NCBI RefSeq assembly: GCF_024166365.1
Contig: NC_064827.1
Coordinates: 55,208,635-55,272,634, forward strand
Origin: Elephas maximus indicus
Taxonomy: Eukaryota; Chordata; Mammalia; Proboscidea; Elephantidae
Length of the DNA stretch: 64,000 nucleotides
Direction of reading: 5' to 3'
A model generated the notes under the pieces. That model made no database searches. It had not been told where the DNA came from and saw only the letters and a program-made list of their open reading frames with translations. This document shows positions 22,241-31,869 of this stretch, in pieces. How positions within the stretch are numbered: the stretch's first letter is position 1; each line of letters opens with the position of its first letter. The position numbers and the translations under genes were made by a program.

Positions 22241-22667
22241 ATTTGTGCAGCCCCCTGAGTTGTATAAAGTATTGAAAGGCAGCAGAGAATAAAGCTCCCA
22301 GAGACAGCAAGTCCCTGATTTAGTCACTTGGAGTAATGAATAGTTACGGACTGCTGACTATCCAGTTAGGAAAGAAGTATGAACTAACAAAAAGGCACAA
22401 GTTGACACACACATATCCCCTTAAGGCCGTGTTCTGTCGCCCTGCTTCGCATGTTAGAGTGATTGTTGAAAAGCGAATGGGTTCCAATTTCCAGTCATTG
22501 GAGTGAGGTTATACGAGTAAGTCATTTGGCATGCAGTTTCACTACCTGTAGAATGGGGATATGTAGTCTCAGCACAGTATTATGAGTTCTTTTAACTGTG
22601 TGGTCGCAAAGAAGTATTTGTATCTTTTTGTATTTTACATTCAGGATATATTTAAAGAAAAAAAAAA

Positions 22668-22794
22668 ACTTGGTGTTGTCAAATTGATTCGGACTCACAG
22701 CGACCACATAGGACAGAGTAGAACTGTCCCGTAGAGTTTCCAAGGAGCACCTGATGGATTCGAACTGCCGACCTTTTGGTTAGCAGCGGTAGAC
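22668..22794 (-). mobile_element. AfroSINE, reverse (intron 1)
   Basis: GTTGTCAAATTGATTCGGAC at the tail side to CCTTTTGGTTAGCAGCGGTA near the head; the extreme head is missing. It faces the sense copy that follows directly. Confidence 0.9.
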
Positions 22795-22807
22795 ACTTTG
22801 GAGTGTG

Positions 22808-22958
22808 TGGCAGTGCAGACAGTTAATGCGCTCAGAGGTGCCTTGGGAGAATGGCCTCAGGATAGGAAAAATTCATCACTGAAAATTCTGTGGGGCACAG
22901 GTCTACTCTGACACACACGAGGTTGCCGTGAGTTGGAATCAACTCAGTAACTGGTTTT
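22808..22958 (+). mobile_element. AfroSINE, older type, partial (intron 1)
   Basis: GACAGTTAATGCGCTCAGAG to GTTGGAATCAACTCAGTAAC. With 22668-22794 it forms a head-to-head inverted SINE pair that could fold in the pre-mRNA. Confidence 0.75.
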
Positions 22959-23273
22959 ATGCTGCTTTTGTGGCTATTCTGCCTGCCTCTTAGTTTTATT
23001 TTTCTTTGAGGCCAGGCATCTCTTCTACTTGCTGTGTGTCATGGTGCCTTATTCTACAGAGAATTAATGAGTGAGGGCTTGAGGATGTTGCTGCACCTCT
23101 TTTTATCAATAACTGGCTTTTTCTCAACAACTGGTTTTTTCTCTTTTATTCCGTATTCAATATTTGATGTGTTTTTGTGTAGACTAAGTGAGAGGTTCTC
23201 CAAGTGTGGTGCAGGGATCCCTGAAGTTCCCTCACGTTCTGAGTTATAAACTATTTTCCTAATAAAAAAAAAC

Positions 23274-23436
23274 AAACAAACCCATTGCCGTCGAGTCGAT
23301 TCCAACTCACAGGGACTCTATAGGACAGAGTAGAGCTGCCCCAGAGAGTTTCCAAGGAGCACCTGGTGGATTTGAACTGCCAACCTTTTGGTTAGCAGCC
23401 ATGGCTCTTAACCACTACACCACCGGCGTTTTCCTA
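23274..23436 (-). mobile_element. AfroSINE, short type, reverse (intron 1)
   Basis: Tail side AAACCCATTGCCGTCGAGTC, middle TTTCCAAGGAGCACCTGGTG, head ACCACTACACCACCGGCG. Little diverged. Confidence 0.93.
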
Positions 23437-23465
23437 ATAGATTTTATTTGCCCTTTTTACTTATA

Positions 23466-23660
23466 GGAGCCCTGGTGGTGCAGTGGCTAACCAAAAGGTT
23501 GACAGTTCAAACCCACCGCCAGCCTCTCCGCAGGAGAAAGATGGGACAGCCTGCTTCCATAAACATTTATAGTCTTGGAAATCCTGTGGGCAGTTCTACT
23601 CTGTCCTATATGGTCTGTATGAGTTGGAATCGACTCAATGGCGGTGGGTTTGGTTTACTT
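23466..23660 (+). mobile_element. AfroSINE, long type (intron 1)
   Basis: Head AGGAGCCCTGGTGGTGCAGT, middle GCAGGAGAAAGATGGGACAG, tail GAATCGACTCAATGGCGGTG. About ten bases of the tRNA-like region (after GTGGCTAA) are missing. Confidence 0.92.
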
Positions 23661-23765
23661 TTGGTCTCCCTCTTACTCTCTCACAAGTGTACAGTGGAGT
23701 TTTCCAGAGGCTGCATGATGTGTGATACTGTGACACATTGACTGCAGAAGCAGCTATTAAAACCA

Positions 23766-23928
23766 AAAAAGAGTAGAACTGTCCGATACGGTTTCCAAGG
23801 AGCACCTGGTGGATTTGAACTGCCAGCCTTTTGGTTAGCAGCCATAGCTCTTAACCACTACACCACCAGGTTTTCCGTAGGGCTTCTGTGAATTGGAATT
23901 CGACTTGATGGCAGTTTGGTTTTACATT
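23766..23928. mobile_element. AfroSINE with its 5' part inverted (intron 1)
   Basis: 23773-23876 is an antisense SINE piece running from AGAGTAGAACTGTCCGATAC to the head ACACCACCAGGTTTTCC. 23877-23926 is the SINE 3' end in sense (TAGGGCTTCTGTGAATTGGA to GATGGCAGTTTGGTTTTA). The two pieces together make one nearly complete element, with breakpoints that meet near the CTGTCC block. This suggests a 5' inversion rather than two insertions. Confidence 0.75.
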
Positions 23929-23999
23929 AACTTTACCCAAAGAATGTGTTCCTGAGAAATAATCTCTTAAAAAACAAAACAAAACAAAACAGGGACTTT

Positions 24000-24800
24000 A
24001 AGGGTCTTTGATTATTACTCCAGTTAACAGGTTGGGTGAAGTGATGAGTTAACTCTGGGGGGGGGTCGGCCAGGCCAGAAAGACCCTCTATATAATGCCT
24101 CCTGATCACTTCGCGATATCTTCTCACCTCAGGGGAAAGGGCTGGAGTTTGTGTTACATCACGAGACCGCCAGTAAAAGCTCTGAATACAGAAGCTCCAT
24201 GGGCTTCCAGGTTGGTGAAGGACACTGATGTGGGGGGGGTAATTGCCCCTTGGGACATCAGATCTTCACATTGGGAACCCTCTCAGACCTCACCCCGTGT
24301 GTCTTTACACTGATACTGATTTGTACCCTTTATTATAAAGCTGTAACTATAAGCATAGCACTTTCCGTGAGCTCTGTGAGTTGTTGCAGTGAATTATTGA
24401 ACCCAAAGGAGTAGCGGAAGTCAGCAGATGAAAAGCTAGGGAGCCTGGGGGAGGCGCCAAGCTGGGGGCTGGCATCCTGAAAGGGTAGAGGGAACCCCTG
24501 AATTTGTAGTCAGCAGGTCAGAAGTGAGGGAGCCTAGAGAGTGCCTCTGAGCTTGAGGCTGGCATCCTGAAGGGGTCGTGAGAAAACCCTGTATTTGTAG
24601 CCAGCACATCAGAAGCGAAGGGAGTCCCTGGGACTCTGAAACTTTTCAGCTGGCATCTGCAGTCCTGGACTAGCTTGGCAGTCGAAGGTGTCCTTTTAAC
24701 TTTAAGATCTGACCTAGCTCCAGGTGGTGACAATCAGAGGAAGAAGTGTTGCATGGGCAGCTGGTGTCGGAACTGAACACAGAAGTAGAAAGGGGCGATT
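24000..24800 (+). repeat. Candidate old LTR-like repeat with internal tandem units (intron 1)
   Basis: The phrases TACCCTTTATTATAAAGCTG, CTTTCCGTGAGCTCTGTGAG and TATTGAACCCAAAGGAGTAG recall an old mammalian LTR/ERV repeat, but I cannot name the family. An approximately 98-bp unit containing GAGGCTGGCATCCTGAA-like text is repeated about 2.3 times between 24410 and 24620. Confidence 0.45.
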
Positions 24801-25065
24801 TGTAATATCTTCATAGCTGGTGTTGGGAAAAAGTGGATATTTGATATTTATACATCCAGATATAGTTTACAAACAGTATATTTACCCTTTTTAATGTAAA
24901 GTTCTGAGTTTTGATAAACATACATAGACATGTCACGACCACCACATCCAAGCTATAGAATAGTTTTATCACCCGCCCAAAAGTCTCTTGTGTCCTTTGT
25001 AATCAGCCCTATTAGTTGACAGTTTTATACCTGCCTATTTCTTTTTTATACCTGTCTGTTTCTTT
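24801..25065. other. Unassigned intron 1 sequence
   Basis: The text at 24850-25000 (TTTACAAACAGTATATTTAC, GAGTTTTGATAAACATACAT) resembles an antisense old L1 3' end. No exon is seen. Confidence 0.35.
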
Positions 25066-25222
25066 GGAAACCCTGGTGGCGTAGTGGTTAAGTGCTAGGG
25101 CTGCTAACCAAAGGGTCGGCTGTTTGAATCTACCAGGCGCTCCTTGGAAACTCTATGGGGCAGTTCTGCTCTGTCCTGTAGGGTTGCTATGAGTCAGAAT
25201 CGACTTGATGGCACTGGGTTTA
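25066..25222 (+). mobile_element. AfroSINE, short type (intron 1)
   Basis: Head GGAAACCCTGGTGGCGTAGT, tail GAATCGACTTGATGGCACTG. It matches the 26330 copy at almost all positions and belongs to the younger subtype. Confidence 0.95.
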
Positions 25223-25399
25223 TTTCTTAATATTAAAAATTTTCTGTTAAAATAACTGGTGTATTTTTTGCCTCCTGGTTGGACTCTGGTATAGAAATGT
25301 AGGAGTGGGGTTTGACTTCCCAAACTATCTACAGTACTTACTGCTTCTTGCTCATCAAATTCAATATAACTGACGTTTAATTAAAAAATTAAAAAAAAT

Positions 25400-25688
25400 T
25401 ATTTTGATGTTGAGAATATACGTAGCGAAACATACCAATTAAACAGTTTCTACGTGTACTATTTAGTGACATTCTTCGAGTTGTGTAACCATTCTCACCC
25501 TCCTTTTGTGGCTTGTTCCTCCCCCATTAACAAATTCACTGTCCACTAAGGTTCCTATCTAATCTTCTGAGTTGCTGTTGTCAATTTGATCCATTATAGA
25601 TATTTCTTAAAAGAGTATGGTGCTCAAGGCAGACCTTTTTTACTAGTTAAGCTGAACTGTTGTTTGGTTTTTAAGCAGACTTCAGGGG
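25400..25688 (-). mobile_element. L1 3' UTR, older afrotherian type, antisense (intron 1)
   Basis: It shares GTGTAACCATTCTCACCCTC-type text, TCTTCTGAGTTGCTGTTGTC and ATGGTGCTCAAGGCAGACCT with 40015-40560. It appears cut short by the next L1 end at 25689. Confidence 0.7.
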
Positions 25689-26165
25689 ATTTTTAAAAAT
25701 TTTATTGTGCTTTAGGTGAAATTTTAACAGCACAAATTAGTTTCTTATTCAAAAATTTATACATATATTGTTTTGTGACCTTGGTTGCAATCACTGGAAT
25801 GTGTCAGCACTTTCCCCTTCCACCCTGGGTTCCTGTGTCCATTTGGCCAGTTTTTCTGTCCCTTGCTGCCTTCTCGTCCTTGCTTTTGGGCAGGCGTTGC
25901 CCGTTTGATCTATATACTTGACTGAACTAAGGAGTACATTCCTCACATGTGGTGGTGTTTGTTCTGTAAAAAAAAAAAAAAAAAGGCCTATCTAATCTTT
26001 GGTTGAAAGGTGGACTTCGGGAGTGGCTTTAGTTCTGCGTTAGCAGGGGGTCGGGGGCCATAGTCTCAGGGATTCTTCCTGTCTGTCAGACCAGTAAGTC
26101 TGGTCTTTTTTGTGTATTTGAATTCTGTTCTACATTTTTCTCCCACTCTGTCCGGGACCTTCTAT
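25689..26165 (-). mobile_element. L1 3' UTR, elephant type, antisense (intron 1)
   Basis: It starts with TTTTATTGTGCTTTAGGTGA, the antisense L1 3' terminus also seen at 42282 and 63935. It continues through CAGACCAGTAAGTCTGGTCT and TCTGTCCGGGACCTTCTATT. It is only the 3'-most part of the element. Confidence 0.8.
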
Positions 26166-26329
26166 TGTGACCCCTCTTTTTTTTTCAGTTTTAAGAAGAT
26201 ACATCTATACCAGGGCAAGAGGAAAAGTATAACAGTTTGCAATTTTAAAATACCTGACATCTGGAGTTGAGGCTTCAAGAAGGGTAGAACATTCCCATGC
26301 CTCTTTTTGGGGGTTATATCAACCACTAG

Positions 26330-26498
26330 TGGAAACCCTGGTGGCATAGTGGTTAAGTGCTACGGCTGCTAACCAAAGGGTCAGCAGTTCGAATCCACTA
26401 GGTGCTCCTTGGAAACTCTATGGGGCAGTTTTACTCTGTCCTGTAGGGTCGCTATGAGTCGGAATCGACTCAACGGCACTGGGTTTGGTTTGGTTTGG
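26330..26498 (+). mobile_element. Young AfroSINE with perfect target-site duplication (intron 1)
   Basis: Head GGAAACCCTGGTGGCATAGT, tail TCGACTCAACGGCACTGGG plus (GGTTT)n. The 13-bp tatcaaccactag occurs at 26317-26329 and again at 26499-26511 without mismatch. Confidence 0.97.
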
Positions 26499-26511
26499 TA
26501 TCAACCACTAG

Positions 26512-27096
26512 CAAGTTAAATGTTAACTGTTTTGAAAATAGCTACAGTGCAACTAGTTCTTAAAAATGGGGACACGGTAGAACGAAAATAGATCGACTAT
26601 AGTCATGTGTGTAGTACATTAAAAAATATTATTCCAAGTTTTGTTACAACCAAATTAATAAAACTATTTTAAAGATAATTTAATGATTCAATTTGGCCTT
26701 AGTTGTGGGATTATTTTGTCGATGTGATTTTAAGTGAATTTATGGTGAGTAGAGTATAATTTTTGTTTTATTTTTTAGCTTTCATTCCATAACGAAAGTA
26801 CTTTGATATTAAAGTCCACCTTAAGTGTCACAGAGAATTTATTTTCTCCTTTAAATGTCCGTGTGTCAAAAATAAAATAATGTATCTTAAGTAAATAACA
26901 TTCTTTAGCTAAAGGAATACGTTATCTTTATTTTAAAATTGAAAAAAAAAAATTAAAGTTTTGTAGTTACTGTTTTTTTCCTATTGAAAATTTATGTACT
27001 CTAAACAGCACATAACTGTTAAGTGTTCCAGGTTAACTTTCTATATTTTTGTAGTTTAACACCACATTAAGCTAATTCTGGTACTAGTAAGTCATG
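26512..27096. other. AT-rich intron 1 sequence
   Basis: No repeat or exon recognised. Confidence 0.4.
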
Positions 27097-27222
27097 GGAG
27101 AAAGATATGGCTTCTGTAAAGATCTACAGCTTTGGAAACCCTATGAGGCAGTTCTCCTCTGTCCTGTATTGTCGCTGAGTCAGAATTGACTTGATGGCAG
27201 TGTTTTTTTTTTTTTTTTTTAG
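27097..27222 (+). mobile_element. 5'-truncated AfroSINE (intron 1)
   Basis: It begins inside the middle block (GGAGAAAGATATGGCTTCTG) and ends GAATTGACTTGATGGCAGTG with an 18-20-base T run. Confidence 0.9.
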
Positions 27223-27317
27223 TATTATGTATACAAAGGGACTTAACACGCACAGAACAGTCATAAGGTTGCCCACACTGTAAAATGTATTAAAATAGCA
27301 TGGGCCCAGAGCAAAGC

Positions 27318-27434
27318 GTATACCAGTTGTTGTCAGGTTGACCCTGACCCATGGTGACCCCATGTGTGTCAAGAGTAGAACTGGGCTTCATAGGGTTTTT
27401 AATGGCTGATTTTTCCAAAGTAGATTGCCTATAC
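27318..27434 (-). mobile_element. Older AfroSINE fragment, reverse (intron 1)
   Basis: AGTTGTTGTCAGGTTGACCC then ATGGTGACCCCATGTGTGTC and GGGTTTTTAATGGCTGATTT: the older subtype also seen at 49425. The head is missing. Confidence 0.75.
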
Positions 27435-28599
27435 AGGTATGTATGTAGGTAACAGTATATTTGTATTAGATACACAGTAGTGTCACATTTTACCTAAGGG
27501 CTTGGCTGTAAAGGCAGCATCACCAATATATCGTCAAAATAACTTGAAAATTCTCAGGGTTAGAGGAAGTTGCTACATTGGAGATTGAAATCCTGTCTTT
27601 TAATAAGTTTCTCATGAGTAATTTTTTTTCCAGGTTGGAGCAAGTCACCATTTCTTGAGTTACCACCAGATTCATATCATTAAACCCTAGAATCACTGTA
27701 TTTGACAGGGTGTGTTTACTACAGAAAATTCACATCTGCCAACTCATATTCTCTCCTGGGCATATTTTATTATGTGGAATGGTGGACTGCACTATTTAAA
27801 TTTTTAAACATGTTATTCAAGTTTTTTTTTTTTTTTTTTTTTTGCTGAGTACTTACAGGTAGTTGAATTCCTATGTTAAATCCAGGTATGATGTTACCCG
27901 TCTGAACTCACACGTTTGCAGTTTTCTTGTTTGCGTGCTTGTTTGTTTTTACATAAACGGGCATCTCCTTAAGAGGTGACAACAGTTAAGTTTGGTATGT
28001 GTTCTTAGAGACCTTATTCTACCTGCAGGTGTATGTACCTATGGAAACATTTCCCTCTTTTTCCTCTGTAAATGGTTTTTAACATACATATTGTTTATAT
28101 AAATATGATTTTTCTTTGTGCTTGTTTTTCCACCCACCTGATAGGTCTTGGAATTATTCCAGGTCAGTTCATGCAAAGCTGTTATATTCTTTTGAATAGA
28201 TTGTATTTCTCAGATTGGATGTGCCATAATTTGTTAAAAACTTGGTTTAATTATACAGTTAATATGTGAAAATATTATTTTAAAGAATTCAAATATAATT
28301 AAATAATACAATTAAGTAAATATAAAGCTCCCTAAGCCATTGTCCCTAATCCCAGGTTTCTCTCAAGAGATAATAGTTAACAGTTTGGTATATTGCAGAC
28401 CCTATTCTGTGCATTGCACATATATGTACCTAGAGAAACGTAAAGTTTTGGAGTTTTTCCCATAAATGATCCCATACTTTAATACTGTTTTTCAGTCTCT
28501 TCCCTTATGGCTTTATTCAGGTGAACTGCTTTTCTTTCTGTTCTCAGATTGCTAAATTAAAAAAAAAAAATCGAGAATGTTGAATTTTTATCAAATGAC
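27435..28599. other. AT-rich intron 1 sequence
   Basis: It holds a T run of about 24 bases at about 27821-27843. No exon or clear repeat is seen; some old L1-like text is possible near 28060-28500. Confidence 0.35.
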
Positions 28600-30160
28600 C
28601 TTTTACTATCTGTCTAAAGGAATGATCATTTTAATTTGTTAGTATAGCGAATGATTTTAATGAATTTCTAAACATTGGACCTTTCTTGAATTCTTTGAAT
28701 AGAATCTCCTTGGTCATGATTTCTTACACTTTCTAAGAATAACTGATTTCAGTTTGTTATTAATGTTTTTGTGTATTATACTCATAAGTTAGAATTACAG
28801 TGTGTGTCCTTCCTTTCTTTCTCCCCTTTTCTCATTCCTCACTCTCTTTTCTGTTTCTGAGATTGAGGCTAAATTGTCTCATGGAATGATTTAAGTTTTT
28901 CATCCTTTGCTGTACTCTAGAACAGCTATATAGCATAAGAATGAGTAATCCAAAAGTAGTAAATGTTTTCCTTTAATCTGTCTGGGTCTAGCATCTTTCT
29001 TCGTCTAGATCTTTGACTGCCTGGTAGTTTTTTCTGTAGTTATTTATATACTCAGGCTTCTACCTGTTCTGAAGGGAATTTTGCTAATTTATAGTTTCTT
29101 AGAAAATTGCCCATTTCAACTGCATCTTCATGTTTATTGGATTAAATACATGTTGTTTTCCTGTCATTAACAAATATCCCTCTAACTAAAATTATTTCCC
29201 TTTTTTTCCTTTTAATCTTGTGTGGTTTTTTTTTCTTCCCTTTTTTCCTTGCCCTGACTTGCTGAACAATAATGTGTTTTATTAGTCTTTTCAAAGCACT
29301 GCTTTAGTTTGGCTTTATTGGTTGTTTATATTGATCCCCCTTATTTTGGCTTCCATTTCATTATTTTTTGCCTCCTTTTCTCTGGGTTTATTTTTTTTTG
29401 TAACTTTTTCCTTTGATTTTCTCAGTAACAGAAGAATTGCCAGAATAGGCCAAGGATCTCCTTATACTCTTTACCCACATTCTCCAACTGTTTACATTTT
29501 GCTGCCTTTACGATACCATTTTCTGTCTCTAAATTTTTTATGTATGCATATTAATTTTCTTGAAACCACGAGTATAAATTTGAAGCATTTAGTAATTCTA
29601 ATTATTTAAATGTGAATATTCTAAGAACCATAGTACAGTTACAAAATCAAGAAGTTTACCAGTGATACAATACTATTACGTAATCCACAGTTCATATTTA
29701 TATTTTATTAACTATCCAAATAAGATCCTTTAGAATTCCTTCCTGCTCCAGAATTGATTTAGGACATATTTTTACATTTAGTTGTCATGTCTCTTTAATG
29801 CCATTTAATGTGGAAAGTTTCCTCAGCCTTTTCTGTTTTTCTTGACCTTGACCTTTTAAGAGTATAGGCCTTTTTTTTTTTTTAAAGTATAGGCCTTTTT
29901 TTCTTTTCAGATTAATCCTCAATTTGGGTTTGTCTGATTAGTTTAAAGTTACGCATTTTTGGTGGAGATACATAGAAGTAATGATGTGTTCTCTGTGCAT
30001 CATATCAGGAGTCACCTGGTGCTTATGGTGATGTCTGCAAAGTTTCTCTTCTCTAAAATTTTTATTTTTACCTCTGTGATTAGTAGGTAATTTGCTGGGA
30101 GGTATTTTGAGATAATGTCAATATTCTGTGCCTGATCAGTGTTTCACCTCTAGGTGTATT
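28600..30160 (-). repeat. Old L1 fragments, antisense (intron 1)
   Basis: AT/T-rich text reads as antisense L1 ORF2 (GAATCTCCTTGGTCATGATT near 28700; CCCATTTCAACTGCATCTTC near 29110). It then reads as an old L1 3' end (GATACAATACTATTACGTAA, ATCCACAGTTCATATTTATA). Boundaries between fragments are uncertain. Confidence 0.55.
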
Positions 30161-30596
30161 TTGTTAACTCTGTTTCTAGCCTCTTTAGTTGAAACCTTGG
30201 TTTATTTATTTCAGCCCTTTCTATTTTCTAGTTAAGGTTATAAATTTTTCTTAATATATCACTTTGACATATTGTGTAGGAGTACTTGTATGGTTTGTGA
30301 TGAAAGGAGACAGTAGGTGGGAAGATTGTTTATAATAACCTATCAGGAAATCGTCAGTGAGAGCTTGAACATAGTATCTTAAAGATGCCAAAAATCACCC
30401 ATGTCTTAACAAAATGTTTCCTCTACTTGCTTTAAAGAAAGTTATGGTTCATAATGATTGTGTGGGTCACACATAAGAGCAATAGTAAGTTCTTGAAAGT
30501 TAGGAATTTAAGAAATTGATTTCTTTAGTGCCACTGGCATTTCCGGACTTTTTAAAGATACAACTATTAGACCATGCTTTTACTTTATCATTTCAG
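30161..30596. other. Intron 1 end, unassigned
   Basis: Apparently single-copy sequence leading into the exon 2 acceptor, with a pyrimidine-rich stretch before TTTCAG. Confidence 0.5.
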
Positions 30597-30753
30597 GAGC
30601 AGTGACAATGGCATGGAAGAATCCTTTTTCAAGCTGGTGTACTGCTATGCTCCACTGCTTTGGTGGAGGAATTTTATCCTGTATACTGCTTGCGGAGCCT
30701 CCATTGAGGTTTCTTGCAAACAACACTAATATATTACTGGCATCTTCAATCTG
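30597..30753 (+). CDS. TMEM38B: TMEM38B exon 2 (residues 38-90)
   Basis: The acceptor is ...TTTCAG at 30591-30596 and the donor GTAAGC at 30754. Translation continues in frame from exon 1 as G-AVTMAWKNPFSSWCTAMLH, then the glycine-rich CFGGGILSCILLAEPPLRFL segment and a conserved NTNILLASSIW end; Trp90 is split across the junction (TG|G). The segment carries the second membrane helix with the GGG kink typical of TRIC channels, and the loop after it. The exon is intact with no stops. Its last dozen bases, the donor and about 230 bp of intron 2 are copied again about 1.46 kb downstream inside an RTE element (see 32197-32445). Confidence 0.97.
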
Positions 30754-30884
30754 GTAAGCTGTTATTATGGTAAACTATGAAATACTTAAAAATTGTTTTG
30801 TAAGTTGTGAGTTACTAATATGGACCTTTTCTATCTTTAGAAAGTATTTTATGTTCTTGAAAAGGTAATGCATGTGCAAGGGAA

Positions 30885-31046
30885 ACCCAACCAAACCCGT
30901 TGCCGTCAAGTAATTCTGACTCATAGCAACTCTATAGGACAGAGTAGAACTGCCCCACAGGGTTTCCAAGGAGTGCCTAGTGGATTTGAACTGCCACCCT
31001 TTTGGTTAGCAGCTGAACTCTTAACCAGTATGCCTGCAGGGTTTCC
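30885..31046 (-). mobile_element. AfroSINE, reverse, 130 bp into intron 2
   Basis: Tail side AACCAAACCCGTTGCCGTCA, middle TTTCCAAGGAGTGCCTAGTG, head CCTGCAGGGTTTCC. The 12-bp tgtgcaagggaa at 30873-30884 and 31047-31058 is a perfect target duplication. The left half of this SINE is included in the segment copied to 32197-32445, so that copying happened after this insertion. Confidence 0.95.
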
Positions 31047-31869
31047 TGTGCAAGGGAAGGAACCCAAATAAAGCCAAAGGTTTTCTGTGCAAAGTATGTC
31101 TCTCTTTCACCTTCCTCCTCTTGTCTTCCTCTAGGGGCAATTATTGTTACTTTTATGTCTCTTTAGTAGAAACATTTCAAATGTGGAATGGCATCATGTA
31201 TTTAACCCCAGTTTATCTCGTTAACCTAACCTGTACACATAGACATGTAACAGAATAAAAATCAAGAATGTGATCAGCTAGACAAAAAGTCTTGGTGATT
31301 ATGATTCATATGTAATAATTGTTCTTGTCATACTCTTTGTTGGATTTTTCAGAGTCTCATTAGATCTTTAAGTATTTATTTAAAAAAGTTTTGTTGTACT
31401 TTAGATGAAGGTTTACAGAGCATACTAGTTTCTCATTAAGTAATTAATGCACATGGTTTTGTGACATTGGTTGCCAACCCTACAACATGTCAACACTCTC
31501 CTCTTCTCGACCTTGGGTTCTTCATTACCAGCTTTCCTGTCCCCTCCTGCCTTTTCATCCTTTTCCCTGGACTGGTGTGCCCATTTAGTCTCTTTTACTT
31601 TTATGGGCCTGTCTAATTATTGGGTGAAGGGTGAACCTCAGGAGTGACTTTATTACCGAGCTAAAAAGGTGTCCAGGGGCCATACTCTCGGGGTTTCTCT
31701 AGTCTCTGTCAGACCAGTAAGTCTGGTCTTTTTTTTTTTTTCTTGTGAGTTAGGATTTTGTTCTGCATTTTTCTTCAGCTCTGTCTGGGACCCTCTGTTG
31801 TGATCCCTGTCAGAGCAGTTGGTGGTGGTAGCCGGGCACCATCTGGTTGTGCTGAAGTCAGTCTGGTGG

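Noticed and set aside
21460..22327. Long open frames on both strands across the CpG island (up to 185 codons)
   Set aside because: GC-rich DNA has few stop codons. The frames overlap each other, have no recognisable domain and cross the TMEM38B exon 1 splice site.
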